From positions 1 to 18,761 of the forward strand of contig RXOD01004732.1 of the NCBI GenBank assembly GCA_005223375.1: a stretch of DNA of 18,761 nt. Reading direction: 5' to 3'. Position 1 is the stretch's first letter. Every line of letters starts with the position of its first letter. A model generated the notes under the pieces. The model was given only the letters and a program-made list of their open reading frames with translations. It made no database searches and was not told the origin of the DNA. The position numbers were made by a program, and so were the translations under genes. The stretch is from Amoebophrya sp. AT5.2 (Eukaryota > Sar > Dinophyceae > Syndiniales > Amoebophryaceae). Shown here piece by piece: positions 16,481 to 18,761 of this stretch.

Positions 16481-18437
16481 TTATTCTCCCTCGTTGTATA
16501 CGCTTTCTCCTTTGAGCGCGCCCTTGCTCACGTTCGTGAGCAGGAAGTGTCGGTACCGGTTCAGACTCAGGTCCACTTGGCGCAGCAGTTGGTCCATGTT
16601 CTTTTCTGCGAGCAGCCGCCGCTCCTTCAGTGCCTTTCGCTTCTCCATCCGCTTCAGCTGCTTTTCCGTCAGCGTCTGCGTTTGTTCCCCGGTGATCGTG
16701 TCGCTGATCTCGTGCAGGAACGTAGAGGGAGCCGCGCTCGCCGTCACCGCCGCCGTCGACGCGGCGGAGATCAGGCCCGTGGTCGCCGTGGTCGTCAACG
16801 ACGCCACGCCGCCGATCAGCGGGACCGAGTTCAGAATGCCACTCGGCGAAGCCTCCACGTCGTCGTCCACCTCGTCCACTCGGGGCGTGGTCATCATGGA
16901 CGGGGACTTCGAGGAGCCCACGCCCGCGGAGAGCAGCGCCTTCAGCACCGGATACTGCTCCTTGACGAAGGAGTTGCGCACCCGTTCCACGCGCCGCATC
17001 TCGTCAATCAGCATGATCTCCTCGCGACTGCACTTCACCATCGACCGCTTCGCCTTCTGCGCCTCCTTCTCGCGCAGCCCACGCGCGTACGCCTCGGAAA
17101 ACTCCATGCCCAGCTGCGTGGTCGGCAGCGCCACGCACAAAAGACCAGTTATCATCGCGAAACCTTGTTGGCGAAAGCGAAATGAAATTGTTTCGGCTAC
17201 TTTTTATCTTCTTTGGCGATTTTCAGCTAGAAGTCCCGCTGCAATAGAGATCTTCTTCTTGACACGCACAGAGGCTCCTTCTAGCTGAGCGGCTTTTGAA
17301 AAGCGAAAAGCCACTGGAGTGAGCAGTGGAGGTGGTCAAGAAGTATACGAGTATTTCAATTTTTTGTATACAACTATAGGTTTAAGTGATCGGAGAACAT
17401 AGGTACTCGCCACGAGGCGTCCTCCCACGGACAGGGGGAAGGCGTCCCCGTAGCCGACGGTTGTGACCGTGGTGATGCCCCACCAGAAGCTGCAGAAGAC
17501 GTCCTGGAAGGGCGAGCAGCCGCTGTAGTGCACTTCGTCCGCGCGGCGGAAGCAGCCCGCGCGCTCGTCCCACGCGCCCCGCTCGAACACGAAGAGCAAA
17601 AAGGAAAAGAACACCAGCGCGAGCAGCAGCATCACGCCCAGGAGCAAAAAACTCACCCGCGACCGCGCCAGCCCCTCGAAGATGAACTGCAGGCTCTTGC
17701 TGTGGCGGGTGAGCTTGAAGACGCGAATGAGGCGGAACATCCGCAGGATGCGCATGTCGGGGGGCGGCGCCGTGTCTTCGAACCTGCCGGTCTTCGGATC
17801 GAAGCGGTTGTCGACCGCCGGCACCGGAAACTCGAACTCCAGCGCCGCACAGTAGAAGGGGAGCAAAGCGAGAAGGTCCAGCACCGTCCAGCCGTCGCGG
17901 AAAAAATCCGCGGTCGACTTCTCCGTGGCGAGAAACCGGACAGCGAGCTCGAACGTGAAAATAACCACGAACGCCACCTCGAGGTGGCCCCAAACCCGGT
18001 GGTAATGCGAAAGCTCCGGCATCGTCTCCAGACAGAACGTCAGCGAGGAAACGACGATCGCGGCCACGATCACGCTCTGCAAATACGCCGCAGCAACAGA
18101 GCTGTCGGGCCGCTGTTCCGATTGTATTTGTAATCTATAACGAACAAGGGGTGACATCAATGCACAGCAAAAAAGATCAAGGTGATCGATGTAGTCGATG
18201 TACGCGTAATAAATTTGTCGTTCTTGTCAATGTCTTCTACCGTGCTAGTATCTATTCGTATCTATCGCGGCGAAGGCGAGATGCAGATGTTGCAGCTTTC
18301 CTTTCATCCGTTGTACTTTACTATACCTCAATCAGATTCTGGAGCGAAGGCTTGCCCACAACCTTCCACCAGCCGGTCGCCGAGCTGCTCCGCGCCCGCT
18401 GCGCCGATGCGCGAAACCGATTCGCGGCGATGTACAT
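16481..18437 (-). CDS. Voltage-gated potassium channel (Kv/Shaker type, three exons, 499 aa)
   Basis: Exons are 18437-18327, 18112-17407 and 17163-16481 (1,500 nt with stop). It forms a tetrameric K+-selective pore in a membrane, opened by depolarisation (family knowledge). Visible parts: linker LQNLIERPDSS joined across intron 1; S1 about 47-66; S2 about 78-98; S3 about 110-128; S4 at 156-174 with Arg/Lys every third residue (R158, R161, R164, R167, K170, R173); HSKSLQ linker; S5 about 190-213; pore helix and filter TTVTTVGYGD ending at D260; S6 from about 273, completed by exon 3 as AMITGLLCVALPTTQLG. The usual PVP hinge of Kv S6 reads PTT. The N-terminus is only about 37 residues, so the T1 tetramerisation domain is absent. 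A charged, probably coiled-coil C-terminal tail (LTEKQLKRMEKRKALKERRL) may assemble subunits instead. ATG 18437 is the first after an in-frame stop and follows an acceptor. Confidence 0.92.
17164..17406 (-). other. Intron 2 of the potassium-channel gene, within S6
   Basis: It is read as GT-AG (GCGA|GTACCT ... CAACAAG|GTTTC), phase 1, restoring V-A-S-F-A-M at the start of S6. It contains an 11-nt inverted repeat, TCAGCTAGAAG at 17223-17233 and its complement at 17278-17288, and an inverted GGCTTTT/AAAAGCC pair near 17291-17312. ACCTATGTT next to the donor is nearly matched by ACCTTGTT in inverted orientation at the acceptor. Confidence 0.85.
18113..18326 (-). other. Intron 1 of the potassium-channel gene
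   Basis: Donor CTGATTGAG|GTATAG, acceptor ATCGGAACAG|CGG, phase 0, 214 nt. The join creates LIERPDSS, which matches the conserved linker before S1 in Kv channels; this supports both splice sites. Confidence 0.82.
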
Positions 18438-18456
18438 CTTGGAAACAGAAAAGTAG
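18438..18456 (-). promoter_or_regulatory. Candidate trans-splice acceptor immediately before the channel ATG
   Basis: The minus-strand CTACTTTTCTGTTTCCAAG runs directly into the ATG at 18437. The stop codon of the upstream gene is only 63 nt away at 18501, leaving little room for a separate promoter. Confidence 0.42.
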
Positions 18457-18500
18457 ACTTTGACTTTCTCGAGCGAGGATGGCTTCTTCACGTAGTTCGA

Positions 18501-18620
18501 CTAGGGCTGCAGGGCCCAGCAGAAGAAGGCCGTCAACTTCCGCTCCTTCCGCAGCAGGAGGTCCTTGACGTTGGACCGCCGGAGTTCGGCTTTCACATCG
18601 GCGGGCCCAGGTCAGTACAG
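18501..18620 (-). CDS. Terminal exon of a gene entering from the right edge (partial)
   Basis: The minus-strand frame RRSNVKDLLLRKERKLTAFF ends WALQP and a TAG at 18501-18503. Third positions are almost all G or C, as in the channel and Sac3 genes. The frame opens after a TGA near 18613. A good donor, CCTA|GTAAGT, at 18671 marks the end of an earlier exon; an AG at 18590 could be its partner. The frame just upstream, VDHELKLKGAVLTWA, is also coding-like but out of register. Nothing in the visible residues identifies a family. Confidence 0.45.
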
Positions 18621-18731
18621 CTCCTTTCAGCTTCAGCTCGTGGTCGACCCCTCAGTCTCTGTCTCACTTACTAGGAGCGTAGTGCACCTTAGTTCTGCAT
18701 ATATATCGTAGAAGTTACACCATTCTTCCTG

Positions 18732-18756
18732 ACATTACATTACATTACATTACATT
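18732..18756. repeat. Pentanucleotide microsatellite (ACATT)5
   Basis: Five perfect tandem copies of ACATT at the right edge of the window, where the array may be cut by the window boundary. It lies outside recognised exons. Confidence 0.9.
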
Positions 18757-18761
18757 CATTT

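Noticed and set aside
16470..16490. AATAAA overlapping the channel stop codon as a polyadenylation signal
   Set aside because: It overlaps the coding end itself, and comparable signals were not seen after the other stop codons; a chance match is likely.
16481..17155. Treating the 224-codon minus-strand frame as a separate gene
   Set aside because: It opens with the second part of an S6 helix (GLLCVALPTTQLG) that the channel exon upstream lacks; it is the channel's last exon.
1..18761. CRISPR arrays, bacterial operons, insertion sequences, phage genes or toxin systems
   Set aside because: No regularly spaced repeats, transposase or integrase motifs, or ribosome-binding-site-led gene strings are visible; intron structure shows a eukaryotic nuclear locus.

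Overview
This is eukaryotic nuclear DNA. Long minus-strand reading frames are interrupted by short introns, nearly all GT-AG, and splicing them rebuilds recognisable eukaryotic proteins. No bacterial operon, ribosome-binding site, CRISPR array, tRNA, rRNA or transposase was seen. The GC-rich third codon positions, the head-to-tail gene order on one strand, the very short spacers (about 60-130 nt from one stop codon to a strong pyrimidine-AG site just before the next ATG) and a probable transposon-like intron suggest an alveolate protist, perhaps a dinoflagellate or syndinian relative. The taxonomic call is inference.

Layout, read from the right edge in the direction of transcription (minus strand): (1) the last exon of a gene entering from the right (stop at 18501). 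(2) A complete three-exon, 499-residue voltage-gated potassium channel (18437-16481) with S1-S6, a TVGYGD filter and no T1 domain. (3) A poorly resolved 1-kb stretch (16480-15475) holding small competing frames and a perfect hairpin. (4) The centrepiece, a three-exon gene of about 2,280 codons (15474-8004) for a Sac3/GANP-type TREX-2 mRNA-export scaffold. Its parts are an acidic/Gly-Trp-rich N-terminus, a SAC3 domain split over three exons, an FG-repeat segment, a centrin-binding-like helix and a long GANP-like C-terminus. (5) A likely three-exon gene for a protein of about 169 residues (7869-7043). (6) About 950 nt with no convincing gene. (7) A two-exon, 161-residue single-pass membrane protein (6056-5399). 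(8) A weak 185-codon frame (5147-4590). (9) A three-exon, 912-residue Gly/Pro/Ala/Lys-rich disordered protein with a basic nuclear-localisation-like motif (4208-859). (10) A mostly empty left end with one small candidate frame.

Two points stand out. First, the two longest minus-strand frames, which look like separate genes (a SAC3-domain protein and an FG-repeat protein), are one TREX-2 scaffold once the introns are removed. Second, the 492-nt intron between exons 2 and 3 of that gene breaks the GT-AG rule as placed and carries matching inverted sequences just inside both ends. This is the structure expected of an intron made by a transposable element (an 'introner'). The repeated pyrimidine-AG sites just upstream of start codons are compatible with spliced-leader trans-splicing of closely packed tandem genes, but no leader RNA gene lies in the window. 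Exon joins were chosen from reading phase, splice-site quality and, for the two recognised families, conserved protein order; none is confirmed by RNA.
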